NCBI GenBank assembly: GCA_031213475.1
Contig: JARUPZ010000011.1
Coordinates: forward strand, 2,170,001 to 2,234,000
DNA length: 64,000 bases
Source: Nereocystis luetkeana
Taxonomy: Eukaryota > Sar > Phaeophyceae > Laminariales > Laminariaceae
Direction: 5' to 3'
Part shown: piece after piece, positions 1 through 13,300 of the stretch
Position numbering within the stretch: the stretch's first letter is position 1
Layout of the letters: each line of letters opens with the position of its first letter
Notes under the pieces: generated by a model
The model's input: only the letters and a program-made list of their open reading frames with translations
Databases searched by the model: none
Told to the model about the DNA's origin: nothing
Translations under genes and position numbers: made by a program

Positions 1-1668
1 AGGTACCAGGTAGTAGTACATAGTGCTACATAGTATTACAAGTAGATAGTAATCAGAGCCCACAATGAACCCAAAAACTAGATCCCCCCTATGTAAACAC
101 GCCATATTTTGGTTCTCATTACTACGTTCTCTGGCAGTAACATTCATTGTACATACTGAGAGTATTTGGGTGCAGTGGTAAGACGCGAGTCCACGAGGGA
201 AGACAGTGCTGAGCCCTCATTTTGCGATAAAAAAGCCTTCCAAGGCGCGAACCGCAGTGGCTAGGGGGGAGGAGAGTCTGCTACGTGACGCCGGATCTGA
301 GTTACGGCGAGGAGGGAGAGAGAAAAAATAGAACACAACGATAACAAATGGGAAGGGGGAAACAAAATATGGTAGGATATTTTTAACTTGATGTTTTGGT
401 GTAGCACTTACGAGGGAGAGAGAAAAGAAGGGCAAATATAATAAATTGGGAAGGAAAAAAAAACGTGGTTGGATAATTATATCTTGACGTTTTTTGTGTA
501 GTACTTGCAATACTCCCTTCAGTCTAATCCGTTTGGATGGAAGACACTACACTCCGTCCTGATGCTATGCAGAGCGCGAATCCTTGCCCTACAACCGACC
601 CATGCTGCAAAAGGGATACTACGTAGTAGCACCTAAATTTTCTGGGACTCTCCTACTGTAGGTTGAGGGACTCCAGCAACCGAGTTTGATGAACAAAAAA
701 AGTCTAAGCTTACAACCTTATAACCTCTCTGGGGGCCCGAGACAGCGACCAAAGCAATGATAAGTCTAGCGCTATCAACCACCTATGAACAGCGTCAGCG
801 CCCAGCAGTATGAACGGATAGGATAATGTTCTACGCCCGTGTCTGTGCAGTACGACTCCTTGCCTTGAAACTTGGACACCATGTTGTAGAACATCACCCC
901 CCAATCACGCGGTGGCCGTCGCTGTAGTCGTCACTCTTTATCGCCAATTTTCCCCCCTCTCTGTAGTCCCAAGAGGGTTGGGCCCGATACGCACAACCAT
1001 TACACTACCCGCAGGAGATGACTCTCCCGGGTAGCTATCTCCACCGCACCTGCCCCTCTTGCGGGTCAGGTCGGGTCAACGTGCCCTAGCGCCAATGGCA
1101 ACCGTAGACTGTTCTGATGCTGTAACGGGAACTATGGGTTAAATTGACACCCGACACGAATTTTGAACGTGGAAGTGTGGTGAGCTTAAGCTTTATTTTT
1201 ACCAATCCGCCGGAGGATTGAAGAAAACAAAATGAATCGGGTACAACAATGTTGGGTCTATAGTAGTTTGAGAGTTATCATGGTTGCTACCTGGTACAAT
1301 GGTTGAGTACCATGTCCGTCGGTGACAAAATAACGTTTGGTCTAAAAGAGCGCGACCCATACCGTAGCATGCATCAACCATTGCCTCATCCTTGAGTAGG
1401 CGGCAGTTCACCAACTCCCTCCCATTTCCGTGCCATGACACTGCTTGATTGCCTTCTCTGCCTAGGGTACGGGGCGGACAGCAGGTGCACGAGGCTCTCG
1501 GGGGACCCATGGCGATCGCTGTCTAGATAGAGGGTGGTGCTGCTGGGCTGGAGGGACCCTATCGAGGGGCGTTCATACGGAAGCACGCGCTTTGATGTGT
1601 CTAGCGGTTGTCGTGTTATCTGCTTGGTCAAAAGCGGGATACACTTCAGGGCTGTTTATTGGTCGGTT

Positions 1669-1786
1669 CAAACCTCACGGGTCAGGTCGGGCCGGGTCGA
1701 GTACCGGTGACCAGACCCGATCCGTGAGAATTTTGAAAAGCCTCCTGACCCGACCCGGCCCGACTCAACCCGACCCGTGAGGTTTA
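1669..1786. repeat. GC-rich palindromic MITE-like element
   Basis: The left end AAACCTCACGGGTCAGGTCG and the right end, which closes with CGACCCGTGAGGTTT, are inverse complements with a short central loop. The arms are rich in GGGTCGGGCC-type words. The shape suggests a small non-autonomous DNA element. A target duplication is not clear. Confidence 0.6.
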
Positions 1787-2284
1787 GAAAACACCTGGCT
1801 CGACCCGCGTATTGGGTTCATGGCTTGTGAAGAGTCCTCGATACCATGAGGGGGCTGCGCGCCACACCCCAGGCGAAGCACTTTCACCCGACCGTTCAAT
1901 TTGTTCCGCGTGTCGACTGAAGCAACTGGACGCGTCCACCTGCAAATACTTCGAGGACGCAGTGGCTCGTGATGATGTCCCGTGATGTTTTTTGTGTGCT
2001 GTACGAGTGGCTGTACCTCTGGTGTTGTCGCACACTGTGACTGTGGTTGACTTGAGTAGGGTCGAGAAATTTGTGGGGCGTTGTTCGGTTTTGGCCGCAT
2101 TTGCTACTCGTCCGTAGCCACGACACTGAGACGCCTCCTCAACGTGTCGATTGCAAGAACGGCGAAACCTCAAAGGGCTCCTTCACAAATCGATCGCTTT
2201 TCTTCCCTCGGCTGGCTGGTTCTCAAGCCTCCTTGCTTGGCTTTTTTTTTTAGTTGGCGGCGTGCTTGCCGACACCCGCCCCCC

Positions 2285-2450
2285 CTCCCTGACTCGCCCA
2301 GCAACTCACGGCGCTTCGCCCTTGGGGTAAGCAATGTCTGCCTGGTCGGTGAAAAGCCGACGTGCTCCCTCCCGGCATGGTAGGGATGCGGGGGTCTATG
2401 GTCATACGACTGAGGCTATGCATGACATGAGTACACCCCCCCCATCCTTC
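2285..2450. repeat. Partial copy of dispersed poly-C-tailed repeat
   Basis: The segment reading ACTCACGGCGCTTCG, then GCAATGTCTGCCTGGTCGGTG, a CGACGTGCTCC block and finally GAGTACACCCCCCCC matches the 3' parts of the repeats at 33846-34375 and 53452-53900. Only the 3' third is present here. Confidence 0.6.
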
Positions 2451-3141
2451 CCTAAAGTCATTCGATGTGGTGATAGGGTTTTGCTGTTTATTTTTGGTGT
2501 GAGATAGGAGGGATGTCGTGTCGGGAGATAGCTGCTTGCGAGTGGGGTTTTGATTGCCATCGAGAGTAGGGCGGCGCGTCCGGTGCGTGATCCATATATT
2601 GTTATCCTTCGACGCCCACGAGACTTAGCGGTTTGCTTCAAAACGTCGTATACCGCTGATGTGTTCGCACCTCATGCAGATGTTCATAATTTTGTTTTCA
2701 TGAACTGGAGAGTGGTATATCCCCGTTTTCAAATCAAAGTGTATTTTGTTTCTGTGTGTCTGTTCCTACTGTGAATGGGGGCCCAGGCGGGCCGAAATTC
2801 GTCTCGTCGCGCTTTTCCTGCAGTGAATGTGTCCGCATGAAATCATTTACCTCGTTTCGTTGTCTTGCAAGTTCCTCAAACTTATCTTACCGCCAAGATC
2901 AAGAGGGGGTAGTACATTTTCTTCCCGTGCTGGAAAGGGAATACATACCGTAAAGAGCCTCAAGTTCGCGCGGGGGTGTGAATCATTTTTCAGCGCTCTA
3001 TTTTTGCCGAGGGGGGGGGGGGAAGGTTGCCAATACCGAACAAGGGAGGCGTTTTCGGAGGTGATCTGGTCCAGATTGAGCCTTCCGAAAATACCGTGTT
3101 CGATTTGAGCCAGCACCCTTACCGCTGTTGAGATAAAACTA

Positions 3142-3251
3142 ATACGGGGGACCATAGTAAATAGGACCAAATGTTGTTCGCAAAAATAGCGAAATATACA
3201 CTGTAGGTGTTTGTCTGTACCGTAGGTCTTATTTAATATGCCCCCCCGTAT
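3142..3251. mobile_element. TA-flanked MITE, copy 1
   Basis: The terminal inverted repeats start TACGGGGGACCATAGT and end in the reverse complement, with TA at both edges. This copy carries an extra CACTG between two TA steps of the internal TATATA, absent from the other copies. Confidence 0.8.
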
Positions 3252-4294
3252 TGTCAATACCGCTGAAAAACGATCGCGCCACCCCTCTGCGATTCAACGC
3301 TCTTACTCCCCTTACGGTATTCTACTTTCATCCTCCGCAACCTCCGTCTTATACCGCCTGAGGTAGAATCTCTTCCGTGCCCTTAAGTGGGACGCGTGCT
3401 ACGATAAGGGTTGCAATCAGGCAGAGAGGTTGCAATTAGACAGCGAAACGCGTGCTACAATAGGGGTTGTAATTCGGGGTAGGTGTTGCAAGTAGGGGTA
3501 CTACTTTTCGGCAGACAAAAATGTTGACTGACAGAGCTCCTCAACGGAGGAACTGCCCCATCAGGCATGTCGCATAAGCCATACGCCTTATAAGGCATGC
3601 CTTATCGCTATTGTGTTGCACCACAGTATTACTCGTTATACACCTAGCCCATTCTTCACTCTAGTATTCCTACGTAGCGACTCTGTATGTTTGCAATTGT
3701 TAAAAAAACACTTATTGTGTCTTTAGGTTTCGCAATATATATATATATTATATATATATATATTATCTATATACTTAGTATTATGCACCGCCATGGAAGT
3801 GCCTCTTAAGCTGCGCCGGCAAAAAAAACGTATTGCCTATGTTTAGTTAAGGGGGGTACAGAGCAATATACTCGCGCTACTAGTTGTGGCGTACACATGG
3901 GGGTAAGCCCGCTACCACCGTGGCCTCTGTCCTCTGTGGTCCCTCACCGTGCCAGGAGGGGAAGTGAAAGTCACGACCACGTAGTCGAGATTTAAAACAC
4001 AACTACGGGAACGTTTGTGAGCCATCCCCGGGTGGGCTTTTCCCGAAGTCGCGGGAAGCTGCGAAACCAACACATCGATCAAAGTACAAACGCCGCCGTC
4101 ATATCATAGTGTACGTAGTCCAATCCGTATTTACAGGCGAACTACTGCTGTACGCGTGTGCTTTGTTTTTACCAGGAGTCGAAACAAGTTGCGAAACCAA
4201 CATATGACACGGTACAATGCCCTCGCGGTTTAGCCTTGTCCAAGCACCAGCAACAGAAGTAGAAGAAGCAGCAGCAACATGGCGCGTCAAAGCG

Positions 4295-4345
4295 CTAACG
4301 CATGTGCATCTTGTGGATGTCCACAGCCTTCATCTCGGACAGGTA
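4295..4345 (-). CDS. CFAP45: CFAP45-like exon 16 (residues 495-510, stop)
   Basis: Acceptor AACACAG is followed by YLSEMKAVDIHKMHMR and TAG. With exon 15 it forms GINPKYLSEM, the conserved end of the family. Confidence 0.85.
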   Translation of the reverse strand, partial: YLSEMKAVDIHKMHMR

Positions 4346-7300
4346 CTGTGTTGGGCGGAATCCATAACAAAACGAGCAGCGCGAACGAGCAAAACAATCG
4401 AGGCGTGGAAGGTGTGGTAAATCGAGTGGGAGAGCACGTACGATTATAGCCCAGACTTGCCTTATGGTGTGAGAATTACATTGCCCCACAGGGGAAGGAA
4501 CGAGGCAACTACTTCGGAATAGCCTGGCTCATTAAGATTCGTAGGGTTTTCGTATGGGGTAAAAATTACGGTGCGCCTCACGGCGGATTCTGGGTCTGGT
4601 GGCTTGCCACACCGCTCGCAGTTTTTGGCACGGCGGCGGACGTGCGCAGCGTCAGCAACGTGCCAAACAACAGTTTACGTTGAACGCGGAGTGGCAGGAG
4701 TTAGCATGCCTTAGCGCACCTCACGTTGAACGCATCGACTTCGTGGCCAACAAAGGGCGTACTTGTGACAGGTCTGTGCAATAGACGCACCTCAGCCAAT
4801 CACCACAACACGAACGCCCAGCTGCTTGCGCCAATCGGGATGAAAATACTACGCTGTACTCCTCGAAGTGTGGGATTATGAGCTGAAATACTGCGTCGAC
4901 GCCCTATGTATGAAGGGAGGAGGAGGGAAGCTTCGTGTTTATTTTTAACTTATCAAGCTAAAGCCGGGTAGCACTGACTAATCGATACGCCGCTCGGATA
5001 GCCTTTCGCGGAATCACGGGAACTAACAGCGCGGTAACCCACTAGCCTCTAGTAGGGGGGGCAGTAGGGGAGGGCAGAAGCAAGCTAGATCTATCGAGAG
5101 GATGGAGGTGCAGAAGAATGCAACAGCAATGTATACCATACCGACCGGAAATATGGATCGTGGCTAAATAAATGCTGTAACTGTTCTGTTGGAGCAAGGG
5201 CACAATGACGCAACGGTGTATACCGATCGGATTAGACGGAGCAAGGCTGTAAGCTAGCTGTTCTGTTCCAGCAAGGAGATAAAAAAAAGCACCACGGTGT
5301 AGAATGATCAGAAATATGTGGCAAGGCAGCACGAAAAAAATGTTCTGTGCACCGACCTTGGGGTTAATTCCCTTCTTCTCCATATCCACAACCATCTTGT
5401 CGCGCATGGCTTCGAGCTTCACGCGCTCCGTGGTGTACTCCTGCGTCGCAACGAAGGGTAGTAGTTGCCGATAGAAGCACGATGCGATGGAGAGGGTGGG
5501 TGCTTAACTTTGTTGGCATACCTTGAGGCACTGCGTGCAAAACAAGCTCGAATGCCGAGTTACGTACCCGAAGGGCATGAACCTATGTAGTAGGTCAGAC
5601 CAGAGTTACTATACAGTAGTTCAAAACACGACGTGTATTTTGTGTTCGGTATGTGCAAGTGTGGCGAGCTTAGCCTTTACTTTTACCCATCCGCCGGAAG
5701 ATTAAAACTAGGGGAAAAAACGTTCTGTTTGAGGTGCCACTTGTTTGTCCGGGGATGGAATACCCCCCCCCCCCCCTACCCCGAGCAGTTTTTTTGCATA
5801 CCCGGCTTTCATATTTTCAATAGATACGTCGGGCACAACACCAAGCACACGTCTCTCACTATCGTCGAGAAGTCAGTCGCCCGTGGACGGATTGTGCCTA
5901 CGCCTGCTCTAAGGGGGATCAAAGAATGATGAACGTCGGAGAGATTAAAAAAACATGACCATTCGGGGCGACAAGCCCCTACAGGTGTGTGCATCTGTAA
6001 ACGAAATGGGCATACATAACAGTAGTGCACCTCGTTCGGTTGAGTACCTACCAGGTCTAGGCTTTTAATAGTCGACGCAGGAAGAAAGGGCTGAAGTCTC
6101 CTGGCGACAAAAAAAAATGCAAGGCACTAGTGGGGACGAGAGCCTGCTATGTGGCGCTGGATCTGGGTTACAGTATGAGTATCAATAGGGAGGGAAAAGA
6201 AAGGCGAAGAAGATAGACGGAAAAAAAGAGAAGGAACTAAAAATCTGGCACCGGTAAGTATCTACTGTAGACCCGTGATATGGCAGAATGTGGGTTGAAC
6301 TTAGGGGTGGTGGCACTGTTCAGCCCGACCAGTTCTCACCGCCTCAACCATTGCATCGACCACTGCGTCAACCATTGGATTTATCAAACTACCACCCAAT
6401 ATCTTTGAATCCAATTAACATGTTTTTAATGGTCGATAGATAAAATCCCATCGAATTTGGTGTATCGGGCTCACACTACACCTGGTACTTCTTTATTATT
6501 CGAATTAGGTTGCTGAAGTTTGTTAAGCGAGAAACCTCAGAAAATGCACGTACTAGTAGGCGTTATATACACTTATCGTAGAACGGGTGCATCATCATTA
6601 TTACTGTACTCGTAGTTCTGAAATGATCGACGTTACAGAAGCACGCCCCGCTGTAGCAGTCACACACGGCTTGACCGCAGTGGACACGGCGGCCGAGACG
6701 TCACAAATAAAAAGTGCGCTAAGAGTAAAAAAAGGAACGTGTGCAACTTGTAGTAACTCGACGTACTTCAAGCGGGCATTATTCTTGCCTGCTTCAAGCG
6801 CCGTCCTTCTTCGAATTTGGCGGCTCGCTCCGCCTTTCTCCTTGCCTCGGCTTCTTGGACCTGAATCATAAACAATGACATAAATAAATAACTAAGAAGA
6901 GAGCGCCAAACCCGTCCGATCATTTTACACCTCGGACAGATCATCTACAGTATAATCCACAGATCATCTACAGAGCATTCACAGATCATCCACAGATCTT
7001 GCGCACTTCATGATCTAGATATTCACGGCAGATAGATTTCCGATCTGTGGGATCTAGCTCGCTCGTCTTGACCGGTGGTAGCCGTAGAACCTGCAAACAG
7101 ATCTACAGTAGTAGCACGTACTTCATGTGTTGGATCTACTGCATGCATAGTCTACACCGAGATCTCGCACATTAATTCATAACGGCAGGATGTAGGATAT
7201 AAAATCTAGACGATCTAGATTCGTGATCTGTCAAAGGTGTGCAGCTACTTTTTTTGTGGGGCTCATTTCTCACTTGAGCAGCTCCATGCCTCGATACCTG

Positions 7301-10300
7301 CAGTAGGCCAAACACTGACTTTAAGAACGACTGACGGTGCAACCCGATGGTCTAGTGTGGTAGAACCCGAGTGCAGTGGTACAGGAATGCATGCAATGCA
7401 GGAACTATCTGAACACTGGCTAGGAAGGCAGCTTCTCTTGTTCAGGAGGCTGTTTGTGTTGAGGGTGATTCGATAGGGGCTTGATTGATTCAAGGCATCA
7501 AGCCCACTCTGCTCTCCTTGAATGAATCCGCTATACAGACGGGCAAGGACACTTGTCCGAGGAACTTTACTCGGGCGCTTGTCTACTCTTCTCCTATTGG
7601 TTATCATAACCATTGTACTGAAAAGGAAACTTCAGAGCCCCGGGAATACTCTTAGGGTGGTACAGAGCTTTCATACCACGGCTATCCCATGATCATTCTG
7701 TAGTCCAATACTACTCCAAATCACAATATTATTCATACTAGGTATTTAGCAAACACCACTCTGGGATTCAATGTAAGGACCGCTTGCTCTTCATGTTAAG
7801 CTCTAAATGGTTCTTACATTTCCGTCCACAATGGTAAAAAGTAAAACACACTACGTATCTAATAATAGTGCTCCAACCATATTGGGTCGACAAAAATGGT
7901 ACTCCAACGATATTGCATAGACACAAATGGTACTCCAACGATATGGGGTATAAACACAAATGATGCTCTGTAGACACAAAAGATGCTCCGACGATACTGG
8001 GCAGACACAAACGCTACTCCAACGGCATTGGGTATATATAAACACAAATGGTACTCCAACGATGCTGGGTACGAGGGTTCCTCGGTTTAACCCTTTTAGG
8101 ACTGCAGTCCCGTTCTGGGGACAGACCAGTCAAATTCCAAGCGGTTTGCCCCCTGACTAAACGGGGCTGCTGACTGCAGCCCAGAGAGGGTTAAATAGCT
8201 CCCGCCGGCAGTCAGAAATGTTTAGGCCAAACAAAAAAAAAACCCGGTGGTCGCACGTTTTCCTGTACCGAAAGAAACACACACACGACATTTCAACGAC
8301 ACTGCGTAGCGCTCCTCGATCGAGGAGCCCCCTCGGTCGGAAAATGTTCGGCCGAAAACTTTGCTGCTCATATCGTAGTCTGGGTTGGCCGACCTGAAGG
8401 AGGATGGCGCTTCGGTGTTCCATGCATGCGGCGTGTTTGGCCTCACTCTCACGTCGCTCCCTTTCCGACATAGCAGCGTTGTATCTGAGGGATCAAGAAA
8501 AAAAAGTTATCAGGGGTTGTGATATGTGGCAGAGGAAGGGGTTAAATCGTAAACAGACGCAGTTGATACTGTCGCGCAAGGTCGGAGCGCACCGGGCGCA
8601 TTGGAGCTGCTCGCGCGAGTTGCCCTAGCGACGGCCACACTAATGTTCAACAGGGTAAGAGTCTATACGTCGACATGAACGATAGCCACTGAAGCATTGT
8701 TAGAGCTGCTGCGCGAGTTCCTAGCGACAGCTGCACTATATTTAACAGTGTACCTGGTAGGAGTCTACCCGTCGACGCAAATGGTGCCCATTGAAGCATT
8801 CCCTGGCTGAATAGCATGGTTGAACACCAATAAAGAGGTCAAGGGGTACACGGTGTCCGTCAGAGGAAAGAACCTGGTGAGCTACATACTTGAGTCGCAC
8901 ACTGCAGTTAGCTTCTTCCGATAGGTAGTTGCTCCCTTGGAACGATTGAAGTGTGCCCTTCACAGGTGGCCGGGACCCCGCCGTTTGCATAATGTGGGCG
9001 CAAAAACATCCTTGCGGAGACATTGAACAATGTAGCGCACCGTTAGGAGTACCGAACCGAGAAGTTGTCGACACCTTGTGGGGCTTGCTATTATATATGT
9101 GTTGTTCAATGTCTCCACAAATATGTTTTTACGCCCACATTGTGCAAGGGGGAGGTCCTGGCCACCTGTGTTCTTGGTGCTCGAAGCCGGGACGAACCCC
9201 CCGCCGGGGCGACCCCCCGCCGCGCACTACTCGTACCCCTCAAGGCTTCCGGACCAACTAGCTTCTATTTAGCTGGCAAGAACCTACCGAACATCCGGCG
9301 AGAAGAGCACCCACACCCACACACGCGCCTCCTCTATTGCATTCGGATGCTCTCCGAGCAAGTAGCACGAGCGTTCACAGAGTCTACGCTGCGCACTATG
9401 ATTAATTGTCATCAACTTTGTATGAACGAGCAAGGGTATTGCTCAACCTTTGACTTTTGTGGGACGAACAAGGGCTTCATACGTCGGCAATGTTAGATAG
9501 ATCATCTACATACCATTCTCACTTCATGGTCTAGATTTTTCAGAGCAGATAAACTCCTGATCTGTATGATCTAGCTCATATTTCTGGGTGGAAGCCATAT
9601 AATCTGGGCAGTCTAGGACTTGCTTCTTGGGTTGGATCTGTACTGTCTACAAAGTCCACACAAGTATCGTAGCGGATAGTTAGGATCTAAATGAGCTAGG
9701 TCGTGATCTGCCCGGCGTGTTAAGGGTTGTCATCAACTTCGACTAAGGGTTGCGCGACGAACACTGACAAGATGCACGAGTGAACCACCGACAGTCACGG
9801 TAGAGATCAGGGCGTCTGCGAAGAGTTTTGTTCGGGTTGGGTTTCTTGTAGTCTGTTTTCTATATACCGGCAAGTTCAACCCACCAAAAAAAATAATTGA
9901 TGTGGGAAAAGGTCAACAGTTTTTTTTAGAACCTGACTGTCTTAAATTGGGTCCCTCGGTGAGTAGGTGATCAAACCGAGTAACTTTTGATCGGCTAGCG
10001 CCTTCCAAATTACCCTGTTTAACCAATCAGCTCCTCACGTTTGTCGGTTCCCAATTATTTTTAGAACTCAGCCAAATTGGATTTTTGATTCGCGCAAGCA
10101 CCCTGCTTGGCATGGCAGCACAGAATAGCGCGCAGTCAGCGTCGAAGTTACACCTCCCACTGGTAGACCTACACTGACAAAAACAAGAACGAGTTTGTTC
10201 CCGCATAACACGCAAGGCAAGACACTCCACTCGAGCGAATTTCGAAGCTGAATTTGTCGACGACGGGGACAGTGATGAAATACCAAGCGATGCGTCTATT

Positions 10301-13300
10301 GGACAGAGATTTCGACGAGGCATTTCCAAAGCCACCCTCTTTCGTTGAGTGTCCCCCCCCCCCCCCCCCCTTAACCCTCTTGCTGTTGCTGTCCCGTTTT
10401 GAGGACAAACCACTCAAAGTCTGAGCACTTGTCTCCAAAACGGGGCTGCAGTCCCGAGAGGGCTGAGAGAAAATTGGTTTTTGGAACGCCATCTCATCAG
10501 GGCGTGTGGTATCCTGCGTGTTGTAGTCACTAAGACAGAACTAAGTTAATGTATTTGAGAGCGTGGAGTCGTGCACGCTGGTCTAGCGCCAAAAGTTGTG
10601 GCAATCTCAGCAAAGCTACGTACTCCCGCACCGAGCCTGCTTGGCTGCGTCAAGGTTTGCGCTCCGAATAATCCGCAAGCACGAGGAAACATGTTTCCGA
10701 GATGTAGGATTCGGCTTCAGTAAATTCAGTAAATTGTCACCAGTTTGTATATATCCCCATGGGGATATAGATTGTAGATCGATGTTGAGCTGGACGTACG
10801 TATATACAGAAGGAAGGTAGACTTCAACGCGCATAGTTGTTGGGTCCCCCCCCCCCCCCTCCGTTGTATTTGTATTTCTTCCGGGTGAGGGTCCTTATGA
10901 TGAGTGCTACTAGCAGATGTTGAAGCTCGTGCTGCACATTGTCGAAACGCAAGCACAAAACAAGTGATATAACAATGACACTAACCCTAATCCTAACCCT
11001 CAGAACAAGGCCAACTCGTCTCGAGAAAGGGCAGTCTCGATGCCGAGAGGTTAGCAGGCACTGACTGAGCGATCAATAACAGCAGAGGTGGAGAGTTGAT
11101 AGCGATCAGCCGACTGCACCCTTTCAACGTGAATTATCGCACGAAGTCAGTGGACATCTACTGGGTCGTACGCACCCTATATATTCTATGTATGAGAGGA
11201 GTTTACGGAAGGGCAGAAGCCTTCTGGTTGTTGGGGAGGGGGGAGCCCATCACCTGACCGCCGCTTCGTATTCTCCCTCCTCTAGCTGGGCCTCTTTGAC
11301 TAGCTGCGCCTTCTTCATGTCCGCCTGGCGCTTCCGATCAGCCTAATTCGCCAGCCGAACCGTGGCAAAAAAGCAACGGTTAGCGCACTGTAATAGCGCC
11401 ATATCGATATACAATACTACCGTTAGAGTGTAAACACTACAGCCGATACAACAGTACCGTCATAACCTCTACGGCGTTGCGATAAAACCGGAAACAATTG
11501 TACGCACCACACATCTTGAACTGCTCAAATCGACCGCTCAAATCGGTCTAACTTGCAGCTCACGTATTTGCGATACTTTTACTGATATGAAAAGCTGGGT
11601 ATCGACCAATTTCTGTTGACCTCACAGCTGACGTATTTAGAGTACAGCCCCCTCCCCCGGTGTTGATGGTCGTACGACTACAGCCATGTGTGGCATGAAC
11701 ATCCCCCCCACCCCCCGATAAATGCGGGCAGTATGCTGACGTCTGCCGTCGGACAACCAGTTTGGCTTTCTGCCCACGGCTCCGCTCCTGAAAACCTAGC
11801 TCGCAATGTAGATGTGCACGAGCCATTGCTCGTCGAATAATAAACGGCAGCTGTCACGCACGTTGAACACCTACAGCTCGGCGTGGCCAAGCAGTCCTCG
11901 CCGTATCTAAGACCGATGGAAAAACTACCAAAAGCTATCGTAGCGGCGTGGTAGTGTTTCCAACGAGCAACCTCGTATCATGCCATTTGATCCGCGACGC
12001 AGCCAGAAGCCATCGCCGCTAGACCAAATGTATCGCTAGTTTAACAAGTCGAAGACTCCGTCTTAGCTAGAGTGGCACAGCCCTTGCAAAGGGCGTGATG
12101 AAGACTAAGGCAACCACTGAAGACTAAGGCAACCACAACCACTGAATGGTAGATACGTAGAGTAGCTCCAGCGCGTTCACCGCACAGCATAACGCCACTT
12201 GCGAACACCTCTGATAAAAATGTATTGATACCAATCAGCATCGATCAGAAGATTTAGATACGTACGTCGTCGAATGGCCGGATAGTATCACCTGTAGCTG
12301 GAGTACGTCCTTCTGGCGTTTTTGCGCGGCGAACCTCTCGCGATGCCTCATCTCACGCTCCTGTCCGTCACCGAACGAATCGCGAAGTCAACACGCCGTG
12401 GCAATGCAAAGAAAGGGTGCCTGGCTGCACCTGACTGCTCGGAGCATGTTTCGAAACGAGTGGAGGGCTCTCGTCCTACTGTGTTGCCTGTGTTTCCTGG
12501 TATGTAGTACCTGGTATACAAATAGAACACTGACATGCATTTTGACTCGGCCGCCCGCGGTGCCATACCTCAGCTACAGAGTACATTGACGTGCACTTAG
12601 AAGCGGCGACTATCTTCTTATTGCTACGTACCGCTCTGGGCCGGAGTGTGGGAAACCCTCGGTCTTCATGTTTATACCCATCCCTCCTTAGATTTCTACG
12701 ATATTGTGTTTTACATCAGACAGACAATGTTTAGCTGTACTGTAGCTTCAACGCTGATCACCCATGAACAATCCCTCAAAGAAGAAGAACACCAAGCGAA
12801 CAAAAAATAATATATTTATCGACATGCAGTTTCAAACAGACGTCATGCATGCATACAAAATACATACACACATACATACATACATACATACATAAATACA
12901 TACATACCAGGTACATACTTACATACATACATACATACATCATACCTACATACATACATACATACATACATACATACATACATACATACATACATACCTG
13001 GTACATACATACATACATACACACACATGCATACATACATACATACATACATACATACATACAGACTGCGCTTCAAAGGAGAAGACCCCACGACGAAGAC
13101 GGGTTGGGCCGGAGCATTTTTTTTCGATGAACAAGTACGTCGTACAAGTTTGTGTTTGGCGTTGCTCTGTCTCAAGTGGAAGCTTGACCTTCCCTCGACT
13201 ACTGGTGATTCGTCTACGTTACGCTGGACGCCCCGTGCAAACGCGTTAGCCAGGTGAATTTGCAGACACCAAGAGCCTCGTACAGCTCTCGTCGAAACCG

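Larger units (their letters stand above)
1..4294. other. Intergenic region downstream of the CFAP45-like gene
   Basis: No ORF here has recognisable protein content or splice-consistent neighbours. It holds a reverse copy of a dispersed repeat (about 238-340), a GC-rich palindromic element (1669-1786), a partial dispersed repeat ending in poly-C (2285-2450), a TA-flanked MITE (3142-3251) and an AT dinucleotide stretch near 3738-3775. The 3' UTR and polyadenylation site of the minus-strand gene must lie just below 4295 but are not identifiable by eye. Confidence 0.6.

Noticed and set aside
7861..8072. CRISPR-like regular repeat
   Set aside because: The units are contiguous and degenerate without unique spacers, in a spliced eukaryotic gene; it is a plain tandem repeat.
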